19,334 nt of DNA, from NCBI GenBank assembly GCA_031264825.1, contig JAISDL010000037.1, positions 1-19,334 on the forward strand, read 5' to 3'. The DNA comes from Accumulibacter sp. (GTDB lineage Bacteria; Pseudomonadota; Gammaproteobacteria; Burkholderiales; Rhodocyclaceae). Made by a program: the position numbers and the translations under genes. The notes below the pieces were generated by a model. It was not told the origin of the DNA and made no database searches. It was given only the letters and a program-made list of their open reading frames with translations. This document shows positions 6,981-14,216 of this stretch, piece after piece. Numbering within the stretch: the first letter of the stretch is position 1; every line of letters begins with the position of its first letter.

Positions 6981-9331
6981 AGCTCCTGCGACGGCGCGCC
7001 CTTATCTGGCTTTTTCTTGCCCTCGCCGTCGCGGCGGGCGGGGTCGCCCTTTTTTTCAAGGGTGTTCCCTTGCAGACCGACCTCCTGACGCTCCTGCCGC
7101 CGACCGAGCGCAACCCGCAGGCCGAGCGCGCGATTGCGAAGCTCGCGGAAGCCAACGGCGGCCGCGTGGTTTTCCTGGTCGGAACGCCGACCTCGGAAGA
7201 TACGAGGCAGGCGCTTCGTTTCTTTGCCGACCGTCTGCGCGCGAACGGCGAGCTTTTGCGGGTCGCGGTCGAAATCCCGCCGCCCGACCTGCGCTCGGTC
7301 GCCGGAAGCTATTTGGAATACCGCTTCAACTTCCTCTCCGACGCCGACCGTCGGGGGTTCGAGACGGTCAGCCTGCAAGAACGCCTGCGGCGTAAACTTA
7401 CCGCGCCTTTTGGCTTCGGGCCGACGCTCTCCGTCGAAGACGACCCTTTCGGCACGCTCGACGCCTGGCTCTCCGACCTGCCGCTCATGAACTTCAGGCT
7501 CGAACCCGAAGGCGGCGTCCTCGTTGCGCGCGCCGAAGGCCGCGTCTGGGGGCTTGCCGCCGGCGAACTGTCCGGCCGCGCTTACGACAACGCGCTCCAG
7601 CGGCGCCTGACCGACGCCCTGGCGCGCGCCGAGCGCGAAGTGAGCGAACGCTTTCCCGGCGTCGAAATCCTGCGCGCCGGGACGGTTTTTTACGCCGACG
7701 CGGCGCGAAACGACGCGGAAAGAGAAATGGACCTCATCGGGTCCGTCTCGACGGTCTGCATCGTTCTCCTTCTCTACTTCGTTTTCCGCTCTTTCGCGCC
7801 CCTGACGCTGGGACTCGTTTCGGTCGGTTTCGGCGTCGTGTCGGCCGCCGTGCTGAGCGCTTTCGTCTTCGGGGAAATCCATTTGATCACGCTCGTTTTC
7901 GGCGCGAGCCTGATCGGCGACGCGATCGACTATCCGATCCAGTATTTTTCCGCGCGCCTCGGCGCGGGCGACGCGTGGGAAGCCGCTCCCGGCCTCTCCA
8001 GGATCGCGCCGGGGCTGACGACGGCGCTTGTCGTCGGACTCATGGGCTACGGCGCGCTGATCTTCCTGCCTTTCCCGGCGCTCGCGCAGATTTCGGTTTT
8101 TTCGATGACGGGGCTAGCCGTGACCTGGCTCACGGTTCTCTTGCTTCTGCCGTTTTTGACGACTTCGCCCGATACGCGCGGGGGGCGTGTCGTCGTCGAT
8201 CGCCTCCAATGCGTGCTCGACCGCCTCCTCGCGGTCGGCGACAGAAAGAAGTGCCTGTACGGAGCGCTCGCGACGCTCGCCCTTGCCTTGCCGGGTTGCC
8301 TTGCCGTCCGTTGGAACGACGACGTCCACCTCCTCGTTTCGCGCTCGCCCGTCCTCGCGGAGCAGGAGGCGCGGATCCGCGCGCTGACCGGCTACTCTGG
8401 GGGAAGCCAGTTTTTTCTGGTCGAAGGGAAAACGCCGGAGGAAGTGCTCACCAACGAGGAGAAGCTTTTCGCAAGCCTCTCGGAACTGCGCGCGGAGGGC
8501 GTCGTCTCCGCTTATCAGGGTGTCTCTTCCTTCGTTCCGTCGCGCGCGCGGCAGACGCAAAACCGCCTTCTCTGGAAAGAGAAGGCGTTCGCGGATCGTG
8601 AAAACCGGGAAAACTTTCGGCGCATCGTTTTCGACGCCGGTCTGTACGAGAGCGTCGCGGAACGGCTGATCGAGGCTTTCGACGCGACGGAAGGGAAGTT
8701 TCTCAGCGTCGACGCGTGGCTGAAAACGCCCTTGTCGCTCGCCAACCGCGACCTCTGGCTCGGGGAAACCCCCGAAGGCTTCGCTTCGATCGTGTCTCTC
8801 CGAGGTCTGCGCGACCCCGGGCGGGCGGAGTCGCTCGCGGCGGATGCGAAAGGCGTCACCTTCGTAGACAAGGCGGGCAGCGTGTCGCGCCTCTTCAGGC
8901 TTTACCGCGAAACGGGGTCCACCTGGCTTTTCTACGCGGCCTGCCTCATCGGCGTCGTCCTCTTCGCGCGCTACGGCGCCGCGCAGTCGGTCTTTCTCCT
9001 GGCGCCTGCCTTGCTGTCGATGGCCTTGTCGATGAGCGCTTTCGGCTATTTCGGCATTCCGATGACGCTCTTCAACATTCTGGGGCTGATGCTGGTTTTG
9101 TGCGTCAGTGTCAATTATGCGATCTTTCTGCGAGAGGGCGGGATCAAGGCCGCCGCGACGCTCGCGGGTGTTCTCCTGTCGGCGCTCACCGACCTGCTCG
9201 GTTTCGGTTTGCTCGCCTTCAGTTCGACGCCGATGCTTTCGGGTTTCGGCCTGACGCTCTTGGTCGGCATCGGCGCGTCGATCATCCTCACGTCGAGCGT
9301 CCCGATTCTCTGCAAGGACGCGGCGCCGTGA
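6977..9331 (+). CDS. apeM: MMPL/RND-superfamily exporter (ApeM)
   Basis: 784-residue RND-fold membrane exporter of the MMPL/HpnN type. Architecture is the usual duplicated one: TM1 at about residues 7-25, a large periplasmic loop to about 250, a five-helix bundle from about 252 to 400, a second entry helix near 430-446, a second periplasmic loop to about 645, and the final helices at 648-780. The first-half helix carrying the usual proton-relay aspartates reads GDAIDYP (Asp315, Asp318). The equivalent place in the second half reads VSVNYAIF with Asn713. It should use the proton gradient to move the APE lipid out of the inner membrane, probably handing it to the LolA-like protein. Start ATG overlaps the upstream TGA (ATGA); the frame remains open for another 723 bases upstream, but that part only overlaps other genes. 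The end overlaps the next start (GTGA). Confidence 0.87.
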   Translation: MKLLRRRALIWLFLALAVAAGGVALFFKGVPLQTDLLTLLPPTERNPQAERAIAKLAEANGGRVVFLVGTPTSEDTRQALRFFADRLRANGELLRVAVEIPPPDLRSVAGSYLEYRFNFLSDADRRGFETVSLQERLRRKLTAPFGFGPTLSVEDDPFGTLDAWLSDLPLMNFRLEPEGGVLVARAEGRVWGLAAGELSGRAYDNALQRRLTDALARAEREVSERFPGVEILRAGTVFYADAARNDAEREMDLIGSVSTVCIVLLLYFVFRSFAPLTLGLVSVGFGVVSAAVLSAFVFGEIHLITLVFGASLIGDAIDYPIQYFSARLGAGDAWEAAPGLSRIAPGLTTALVVGLMGYGALIFLPFPALAQISVFSMTGLAVTWLTVLLLLPFLTTSPDTRGGRVVVDRLQCVLDRLLAVGDRKKCLYGALATLALALPGCLAVRWNDDVHLLVSRSPVLAEQEARIRALTGYSGGSQFFLVEGKTPEEVLTNEEKLFASLSELRAEGVVSAYQGVSSFVPSRARQTQNRLLWKEKAFADRENRENFRRIVFDAGLYESVAERLIEAFDATEGKFLSVDAWLKTPLSLANRDLWLGETPEGFASIVSLRGLRDPGRAESLAADAKGVTFVDKAGSVSRLFRLYRETGSTWLFYAACLIGVVLFARYGAAQSVFLLAPALLSMALSMSAFGYFGIPMTLFNILGLMLVLCVSVNYAIFLREGGIKAAATLAGVLLSALTDLLGFGLLAFSSTPMLSGFGLTLLVGIGASIILTSSVPILCKDAAP

Positions 9332-9939
9332 TTTTCGGACGCGCGCTTCTTCTTGCCGCGCCCTTCCTCCTGGTCGCGTGTTCCGCGACGGACCCGCGCT
9401 GTGCGGCGCTCCCCGACGTCGGAACCTATTGCCTGCAAGCGACGACGGCGGTCGCGCCGTTCGCGGCGCGGCAAAAGGTCGAAGTATCGTTCGACGCTCG
9501 GCGCGAGACGATGATCGTCCAGATCGAAGTCGATTCGGAGAAAATGCGCTTTGCGGGATTGACGCCTTTCGGACTGACGCTGATCGAGGCCGATTACGAC
9601 AACCGTGCGCCCCGCGCGGAAAAAATGCCCGCGGACGGCTTCGACGCGGCGGCGCTCTTCTCGCTCCTCCAGATCGCGCTCTGGCCGCTCGACGCGGTGC
9701 GCGCGGGCTTTACTACCGCGCCGGTCGAAGTCAATGACGCGTACGGTGTCCGTAGCATCTTCGCCGAAGGTGAAGAGGCCTTCCGCGTCCGTCGCGTCGG
9801 CGACGCGCCCCCTTTCGACGAAATCGAGATAAATTACCCTTCGCTCCGCGCCGCATTGCGGATAAGGACTTTGGATTCTGATGACAGAGGACAGAACGGC
9901 CTTTCAGGTATCAGGAATCAGATGACAGGAATCAGATGA
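9328..9939 (+). CDS. apeN: DUF3261-like outer-membrane lipoprotein (ApeN) with repeat-derived tail
   Basis: 203-residue predicted lipoprotein. The GTG start at 9328 overlaps the exporter stop (GTGA) and gives a short signal peptide ending in the lipobox LVAC (Cys18), which identifies the start. The mature part (GLTPFGLTLIEADYD near residue 75, then LLQIALWPLDAVR) resembles the DUF3261 lipoproteins found directly after the MMPL gene in APE clusters; its role is probably in outer-membrane delivery of the polyene lipid. After about residue 184 the reading frame runs into an extragenic repeat (from 9885), so the last 18 or so residues (RGQNGLSGIRNQ...) are encoded by repeat DNA and are unlikely to be an ancestral part of the domain. 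A reading frame open from 8716 upstream is only a shadow of the exporter gene. Confidence 0.78.
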   Translation: MIFGRALLLAAPFLLVACSATDPRCAALPDVGTYCLQATTAVAPFAARQKVEVSFDARRETMIVQIEVDSEKMRFAGLTPFGLTLIEADYDNRAPRAEKMPADGFDAAALFSLLQIALWPLDAVRAGFTTAPVEVNDAYGVRSIFAEGEEAFRVRRVGDAPPFDEIEINYPSLRAALRIRTLDSDDRGQNGLSGIRNQMTGIR

Positions 9940-10044
9940 AAACCGATTTTTACCGCGAAAGGCGCGAAAGACACGAAAGGTCTATATTTGCAAAACATTT
10001 TCGCGCTTTTCGCGTGTTTCGCGGTTTCTGTCTTCTGTCCTCTG
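9885..10044. repeat. Nested inverted-repeat extragenic element between apeN and apeO
   Basis: A 160-base palindromic element. The outer arms are a perfect 12-base inverted repeat (CAGAGGACAGAA at 9885-9896, its complement at 10033-10044). The inner arms begin with a perfect 9-base pair, ACCGCGAAA at 9952-9960 and TTTCGCGGT at 10017-10025, and continue inward as three loosely repeated CGCGAAA-type units on each side. Between outer and inner left arms is a perfect 14-base tandem repeat (CAGGAATCAGATGA, 9912-9925 and 9926-9939) that contains the apeN stop. The 17 bases at 9931-9947 recur at 16116-16132. It could fold into a long hairpin in the operon mRNA. Confidence 0.75.
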
Positions 10045-10048
10045 AAAT

Positions 10049-11242
10049 ATGAACGACGAAATCTGTTTGCGTGCTCTCGGAATGTGCAACGCGCTCGGCA
10101 ACACGCTCGCCGATATCGCGCGCGGACTCTTTTCGGGCGATACGTCGGGTTTGACGCTCGAAGACGGGTGGATTCCTTCGGCGCGTGCGCGCGTCGGGCG
10201 CGTCCGAGCTTCTCTTCCGAGCCTCCCTCCCGATCTTTCCGCCGGATATTCGTGCCGCGCGACTCGCCTTCTCGTGCTCGCCGCTACGCAAATCGCGCAC
10301 GACGTCGAATCCGCGATTCGGCGTTTCGGGAACGATCGCGTCGCCGTCGTCTTGGGGACGAGCACGTCGGGAATCGCCGAAGGCGAATCGGCGATCGCAG
10401 CGCATTGCGCCGACGGCGCCCCGCTCGACGACTCCGTCTACCCCAGGCAGGAACTCGGTATGCCCGCCGCGTTTCTGGCGCGTTACTATGGTGTGCGCGG
10501 CCCGGCTTATTGCGTTTCGACGGCCTGCACGTCGAGCGCCAAAGCGCTCGTTTCGGCACGCGCGCTCCTGCGCCAGGGGTTTTGCGACGCCGTCGTCGTC
10601 GGCGGGGTCGATACCCTGTGTCGATTGACGATCAACGGCTTTGCCGCGCTCGAATTGACGACGGAAAAGCTCTGCAACCCGATGAGCGGAAATCGCGAGG
10701 GAATCAATATCGGCGAGGGGGCGGCGCTCTTTCTCATGACGCGCGAAGGCGCCCCGGACGACCTTCGCTTCCTCGGCGCGGGCGAGAGCAGCGACGCGTA
10801 CCACGTCTCGGCGCCGCACCCCGACGGAAAAGGCGCCGAAGCGGCGATGCGCTCGGCGCTCGAAGACGCGGGACTCGATGCGTCGGAAGTCGATTATTTG
10901 AATCTGCACGCGACAGCGAGCGCGCAAAATGACAAAATGGAGAGTCTGGCGATCCGCCGCGTTTTTCCCGACGGCGTCACGGCGAGCGGGACCAAACCTC
11001 TGACGGGGCATTTGCTCGGCGCGGCCGGCGCGACCGAACTCGGTTTGTGCTGGCTCGCCTTGAAGGACGGACGCCTGCCGCCGCACGTCTGGGACGGCGA
11101 GGCCGGCCCGGACTTGTCCGCGCGTGTACACTTCGTCACGCCGGGGCAGAGATTCGAACGCGACGCGGGGCGCGTTTGCATGAGCAGCTCTTTCGCTTTC
11201 GGCGGGAATAACGTCTGCCTTCTGATAGGCGAGACCCGATGA
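10049..11242 (+). CDS. apeO: Beta-ketoacyl-ACP synthase of the APE cluster (ApeO)
   Basis: 397-residue thiolase-fold ketosynthase that should elongate the polyene by decarboxylative condensation with malonyl-ACP. The catalytic triad is intact: Cys160 in STACTSSAKA, His287 in LHATASAQND and His321 in GTKPLTGHLLGAAGA. A C-terminal SSFAFGGNN matches the conserved glycine-rich end of the family. In the best-studied APE system ApeO pairs with the chain-length factor ApeC; no ApeC-like gene is in this window and it may lie upstream. The gene is separated from apeN by a repeat element, and the sequence before its ATG (CTCTGAAAT) offers no Shine-Dalgarno. It starts five bases after the outer right arm of that element. 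Confidence 0.87.
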   Translation: MNDEICLRALGMCNALGNTLADIARGLFSGDTSGLTLEDGWIPSARARVGRVRASLPSLPPDLSAGYSCRATRLLVLAATQIAHDVESAIRRFGNDRVAVVLGTSTSGIAEGESAIAAHCADGAPLDDSVYPRQELGMPAAFLARYYGVRGPAYCVSTACTSSAKALVSARALLRQGFCDAVVVGGVDTLCRLTINGFAALELTTEKLCNPMSGNREGINIGEGAALFLMTREGAPDDLRFLGAGESSDAYHVSAPHPDGKGAEAAMRSALEDAGLDASEVDYLNLHATASAQNDKMESLAIRRVFPDGVTASGTKPLTGHLLGAAGATELGLCWLALKDGRLPPHVWDGEAGPDLSARVHFVTPGQRFERDAGRVCMSSSFAFGGNNVCLLIGETR

Positions 11243-11271
11243 GTGATGTTTCGCCGAATCGCCCGCGCGTG

Positions 11272-11305
11272 GACGGTTTTGATTGGCGCAGACGGTTTTG
11301 ATTGG
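11272..11305. repeat. Two tandem copies of a 15-base sequence before apeP
   Basis: The 15-mer GACGGTTTTGATTGG occurs at 11272-11286 and again at 11291-11305, a 19-base period, in the 77-base gap between apeO and apeP. It looks like a small duplication just ahead of the apeP ribosome binding site (AAAGGAT near 11308-11314). Confidence 0.85.
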
Positions 11306-11319
11306 AAAAAGGATAAATA

Positions 11320-11772
11320 GTGACGACGAGCATTCCGCCGATCGAAGAGTTGATCCCGCATCGCGCTTCGATGCTGCTTCTGGATCGCGTGACCGCGTTC
11401 GGGGAAAAATGCGCCGTCGGAGAAAGTCTTCCGGCGCGCGGCGCGTGGTACGCCGACGAATCCGGTAATATGCCGGCCTATATCGGAATCGAACTGATGG
11501 CGCAGACGGCGGCGGCACACGTGTCGCTCGTAAAAAGAATGAGAGGACTGCCGCCGAAGATGGGCGTCCTGTTGGGGACGCGCGCCTACCGTTCGGAAAC
11601 CGGCGCTTTCGAAGCGGGAGTCCTTTTGGAGATCAGGGTCAATCAGCTTTTTATGGAGTCGGGCGGGCTGGGCGCCTACGAGTGTTCGATCGTTTCCGGT
11701 GGTGCGATCAAGGCGGAGGCGATTCTGAAAGTCTTCGAGCCTGAGAATGTTGAACTTTTTTTGCAAGGATGA
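11320..11772 (+). CDS. apeP: ApeP-family hotdog 3-hydroxyacyl-ACP dehydratase
   Basis: 150-residue single hotdog protein of the FabA/FabZ superfamily. It opens with LIPHRASMLLLDRV (residues 11-24), like the N-terminus of FabZ, and has the central-helix motif GIELMAQTAAAH with Glu58 in the position of the FabZ catalytic acid. The GHFPG histidine motif of FabZ is not present in front of this helix. In APE biosynthesis ApeP works with ApeI as a paired dehydratase, and the ApeI-like domain fused to ApeH does have the histidine. The GTG at 11320 is preceded by a good Shine-Dalgarno (AAAGGAT, about 8 bases away). The ketoreductase gene begins four bases after its TGA, with that gene's ribosome binding site inside the end of apeP. 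Confidence 0.83.
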   Translation: MTTSIPPIEELIPHRASMLLLDRVTAFGEKCAVGESLPARGAWYADESGNMPAYIGIELMAQTAAAHVSLVKRMRGLPPKMGVLLGTRAYRSETGAFEAGVLLEIRVNQLFMESGGLGAYECSIVSGGAIKAEAILKVFEPENVELFLQG

Positions 11773-11776
11773 ATTT

Positions 11777-12505
11777 ATGAAACCTCGACGTGTTTTGGTT
11801 ACGGGGTCGAGTCGCGGCGTAGGACGCGCGATTGCGACCCGTTTGGCGAAGGACGGTTTTCCGGTCACTGTATGTTGTCGCGCCGAGCGCGCGGAAGCGG
11901 AGAAGGTTGCTTCCGAAATCACCCAGGCGGGCGGGCGCGCGGATATTCTCCAGTTCGACGTTTGCGACCGCGAAGTCTGCCGCGAAGTGCTCGGAAAAGA
12001 CGTCAAAGAGAACGGCGCGTATTACGGGATCGTCTGCAACGCGGGAATCACGCGCGACAACATCTTTCCCGCGCTCTCCGGTGAAGATTGGGACAATGTG
12101 ATCGACACCAATCTGAGGAGCTTTTTCAACGTCGTCCACCCGCTGGTCATGCCCCTGGTTCGCATGGGCGTCGGCGGGCGCATCCTCGCGCTGGCGTCGG
12201 TCTCCGGGATGGCCGGAAACCGTGGGCAGGTGAATTACAGCGCGGCCAAGGCCGGGTTGATCGGCGCGACGAAGGCGCTGGCGGTCGAACTCGCGAGCCG
12301 GAACGTCACGGTCAACTGCCTTGCGCCAGGCTTCATCGAAACGGAAATGACCGAAAACCTGCCGGTCGACCTGATCAAGAAACACATCCCGATGAACCGT
12401 CTCGGCCGCGCCGACGAAGTCGCTTCCACGGCGTCCTTCCTGATGTCCGACGACGCATCGTACATTACGCGGCAAGTCATCGCGATCAACGGCGGAATCA
12501 TCTGA
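11777..12505 (+). CDS. apeQ: FabG-type 3-ketoacyl-ACP reductase (ApeQ)
   Basis: 242-residue short-chain dehydrogenase/reductase reducing the 3-keto group of each elongated intermediate with NADPH. Features seen: TGSSRGVG nucleotide-binding loop (residues 9-16), CNAGI near 90, catalytic Ser141, Tyr154 and Lys158 (spacing Ser to Tyr of 13 as in FabG), and the C-terminal NGG. Length is that of FabG. The ATG at 11777 is chosen over an ATG at 11747 because AAGGA lies seven bases before it and the Rossmann strand begins about five residues later; the upstream frame lies within apeP. Its TGA overlaps the ATG of the following ketosynthase (TGATG). APE clusters usually have this order, dehydratase, reductase, ketosynthase. 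Confidence 0.9.
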   Translation: MKPRRVLVTGSSRGVGRAIATRLAKDGFPVTVCCRAERAEAEKVASEITQAGGRADILQFDVCDREVCREVLGKDVKENGAYYGIVCNAGITRDNIFPALSGEDWDNVIDTNLRSFFNVVHPLVMPLVRMGVGGRILALASVSGMAGNRGQVNYSAAKAGLIGATKALAVELASRNVTVNCLAPGFIETEMTENLPVDLIKKHIPMNRLGRADEVASTASFLMSDDASYITRQVIAINGGII

Positions 12506-13728
12506 TGCGACGCGTCGTCGTTACGGGCATGGGCGGCGTAACGGCTTTGGGTTCCGTGTGGGAGGCGATCGAAGAACGCTTGCGAAGCGGGAGGAACGCC
12601 GTCCGCCGGATGCCGGAATGGGATTACGTCGAGAGCCTGAACACCCGCCTCGGCGCGCCCATCGACGATTTTCAGCCGCCTGCGCGCTATCCGCGAAAAA
12701 TGGTTCGTTCGATGGGGCGCGTTTCCCTGCTCTCGGTGTGCGCCGCCGAAGCGGCGATCGCCGACGCCGGCCTCATCGGGGACGCCTCGCTTTGCGACGG
12801 GCGGACGGGCGTTTCCTTCGGTTCGTCTTCGGGCAGTGTCGAGCCGGTGCGCGCGTTCGGCCGTCTCGAAGAATCTGGGTCGATGCGGGGCGTGACTTCG
12901 ACGAGCTATATCCAGATGATGCCGCATACCGCCGCCGTGAATATCGGCCTTTTTTTCGGACTCCGTGGGCGTATTGTGCCGACATCGAGCACCTGCGTTT
13001 CCGGTAGCCAGGGAATCGGCTACGCGTACGAGGCGATTCGTTTCGGACGCCAGGACGCGATGCTCGCGGGGGGTGCCGAGGAATTGTCGGTTTCGAGCGC
13101 CGCCGTCTTCGACACGCTGTTCGCGACGAGTTGCAGAAACGATTCGCCGGAATCGACGCCGCGTCCCTTCGACGCCGAACGCGACGGCCTCGTCGTCGGC
13201 GAAGGCGCGGCGACGCTCTTTCTCGAAGAATACGCGCGCGCAAAAGCGCGGGGCGCGAAGATTTACGCCGAGATCGTCGGCTTTGCGTGCAATTCCGACG
13301 GGCGCCACGTCACGCAACCGGATTCGGCGACGATGACCGACGTGATGCGTCAGGCGCTCGACGACGCCGGTGTACCGGCATCGGAAATCGCGTACGTCAG
13401 TGCGCACGGGACGGCGACCGACCGCGGCGACGAAGCCGAAGCCCTTGCGACCGCGAAAGTTTTCGGAAGTGAAACGCCGATAAGTTCGATGAAAAGTTAT
13501 ATCGGCCATACGCTCGGCGCCTGCGGAGCGATCGAGGCGTGGTGGTGCGTCGAAATGCTTCGGCGCGGATGGTTTGCGCCGACGATCAATCTCGGCGCGC
13601 CCGACGATCGATGCGCCGCGCTCGACCACATCGTTGGCGCGGGGCGGAAGATTGATGCGGAGTACGTGGTGAGCAATAATTTCGCCTTCGGCGGAATCAA
13701 CACCTCGCTTGTTTTTAGACAAACCTGA
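12505..13728 (+). CDS. apeR: Beta-ketoacyl-ACP synthase of the APE cluster (ApeR)
   Basis: 407-residue ketosynthase with an intact triad: Cys164 in TSSTCVSGSQ, His301 in SAHGTATDRGD and His335 in SYIGHTLGACG. The N-terminal VVVTGMGGVTALG and the phrase APIDDFQPPARYPRK match my recollection of ApeR proteins that follow the FabG-like reductase in E. coli-type APE loci. It would catalyse condensations, perhaps the first ones on the aryl-ACP; the division of work with ApeO cannot be read from sequence. Starts with the TGATG overlap after apeQ. The frame is open 417 bases further upstream but that is a shadow of apeQ. Confidence 0.87.
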   Translation: MRRVVVTGMGGVTALGSVWEAIEERLRSGRNAVRRMPEWDYVESLNTRLGAPIDDFQPPARYPRKMVRSMGRVSLLSVCAAEAAIADAGLIGDASLCDGRTGVSFGSSSGSVEPVRAFGRLEESGSMRGVTSTSYIQMMPHTAAVNIGLFFGLRGRIVPTSSTCVSGSQGIGYAYEAIRFGRQDAMLAGGAEELSVSSAAVFDTLFATSCRNDSPESTPRPFDAERDGLVVGEGAATLFLEEYARAKARGAKIYAEIVGFACNSDGRHVTQPDSATMTDVMRQALDDAGVPASEIAYVSAHGTATDRGDEAEALATAKVFGSETPISSMKSYIGHTLGACGAIEAWWCVEMLRRGWFAPTINLGAPDDRCAALDHIVGAGRKIDAEYVVSNNFAFGGINTSLVFRQT

Positions 13729-13741
13729 ACGGAGGTCCTTC

Positions 13742-14197
13742 ATGAAAACCTTGGCAAGCTTTCTGTTTGTTTCATTCATCTCATTCGTGACGATCCCTGC
13801 GGCGTTCGCGCGCGCGCCGGAACCGATCGTCGATTACCCGGCGATCGAGGCGGTGACGCTCAGCGGGAAAACGCTGAGCGCCAACGAGGTCACGCAGGCG
13901 ATCCAGGAGGCCGCCAAGGCGGCGGGCTGGGTCGTCACCAAACAGGAAAGCGGAAAATTGATCGCGCGGCGCACCTGGAAAAACGGCAAACACAGCATTT
14001 TCTCCGAGATCACGCCGATCAAGGGCGGCTATTCGCTCGTCTATAAGCACAGCGTCAATATGGGTTACACCGAAGACGGAAGCTGGTCGAGCAGCGGAGA
14101 GGGCGGCTACGTGAGGGTTCCCTCGATCCATCCCTTCTACAACCGCTACGTGAGAGACCTCAACGAGGCGATCCGGAACGAACTCCTGAATCACTGA
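13742..14197 (+). CDS. Secreted protein of unknown function between two ketosynthase genes
   Basis: 151 residues. It begins with a clear Sec signal peptide (MKT, hydrophobic core, cleavage predicted after AFA at residues 21-23), so the mature protein of about 128 residues is periplasmic or outer-membrane associated; no lipobox cysteine. The mature part has an amphipathic alpha segment (NEVTQAIQEAAKAAGW, about 48-63), then a beta-rich, basic and aromatic region with a GYTEDGSWSSSGEGGY stretch near 110, and ends in a helix (NRYVRDLNEAIRNELL). I do not recognise a named family. The ATG at 13742 is supported by an excellent Shine-Dalgarno (GGAGG six bases before it); an earlier in-frame ATG at 13709 lies in apeR. 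Only 13 bases separate it from apeR, so it is very probably in the APE operon and may act in product transfer in the envelope (inference). Confidence 0.8.
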   Translation: MKTLASFLFVSFISFVTIPAAFARAPEPIVDYPAIEAVTLSGKTLSANEVTQAIQEAAKAAGWVVTKQESGKLIARRTWKNGKHSIFSEITPIKGGYSLVYKHSVNMGYTEDGSWSSSGEGGYVRVPSIHPFYNRYVRDLNEAIRNELLNH

Positions 14198-14216
14198 AAA
14201 ACGCTCAGGCAATCCC

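Noticed and set aside
12235..13779. Long minus-strand open frame (514 codons) opposite apeR
   Set aside because: Antisense shadow without motifs; spans two real plus-strand genes.
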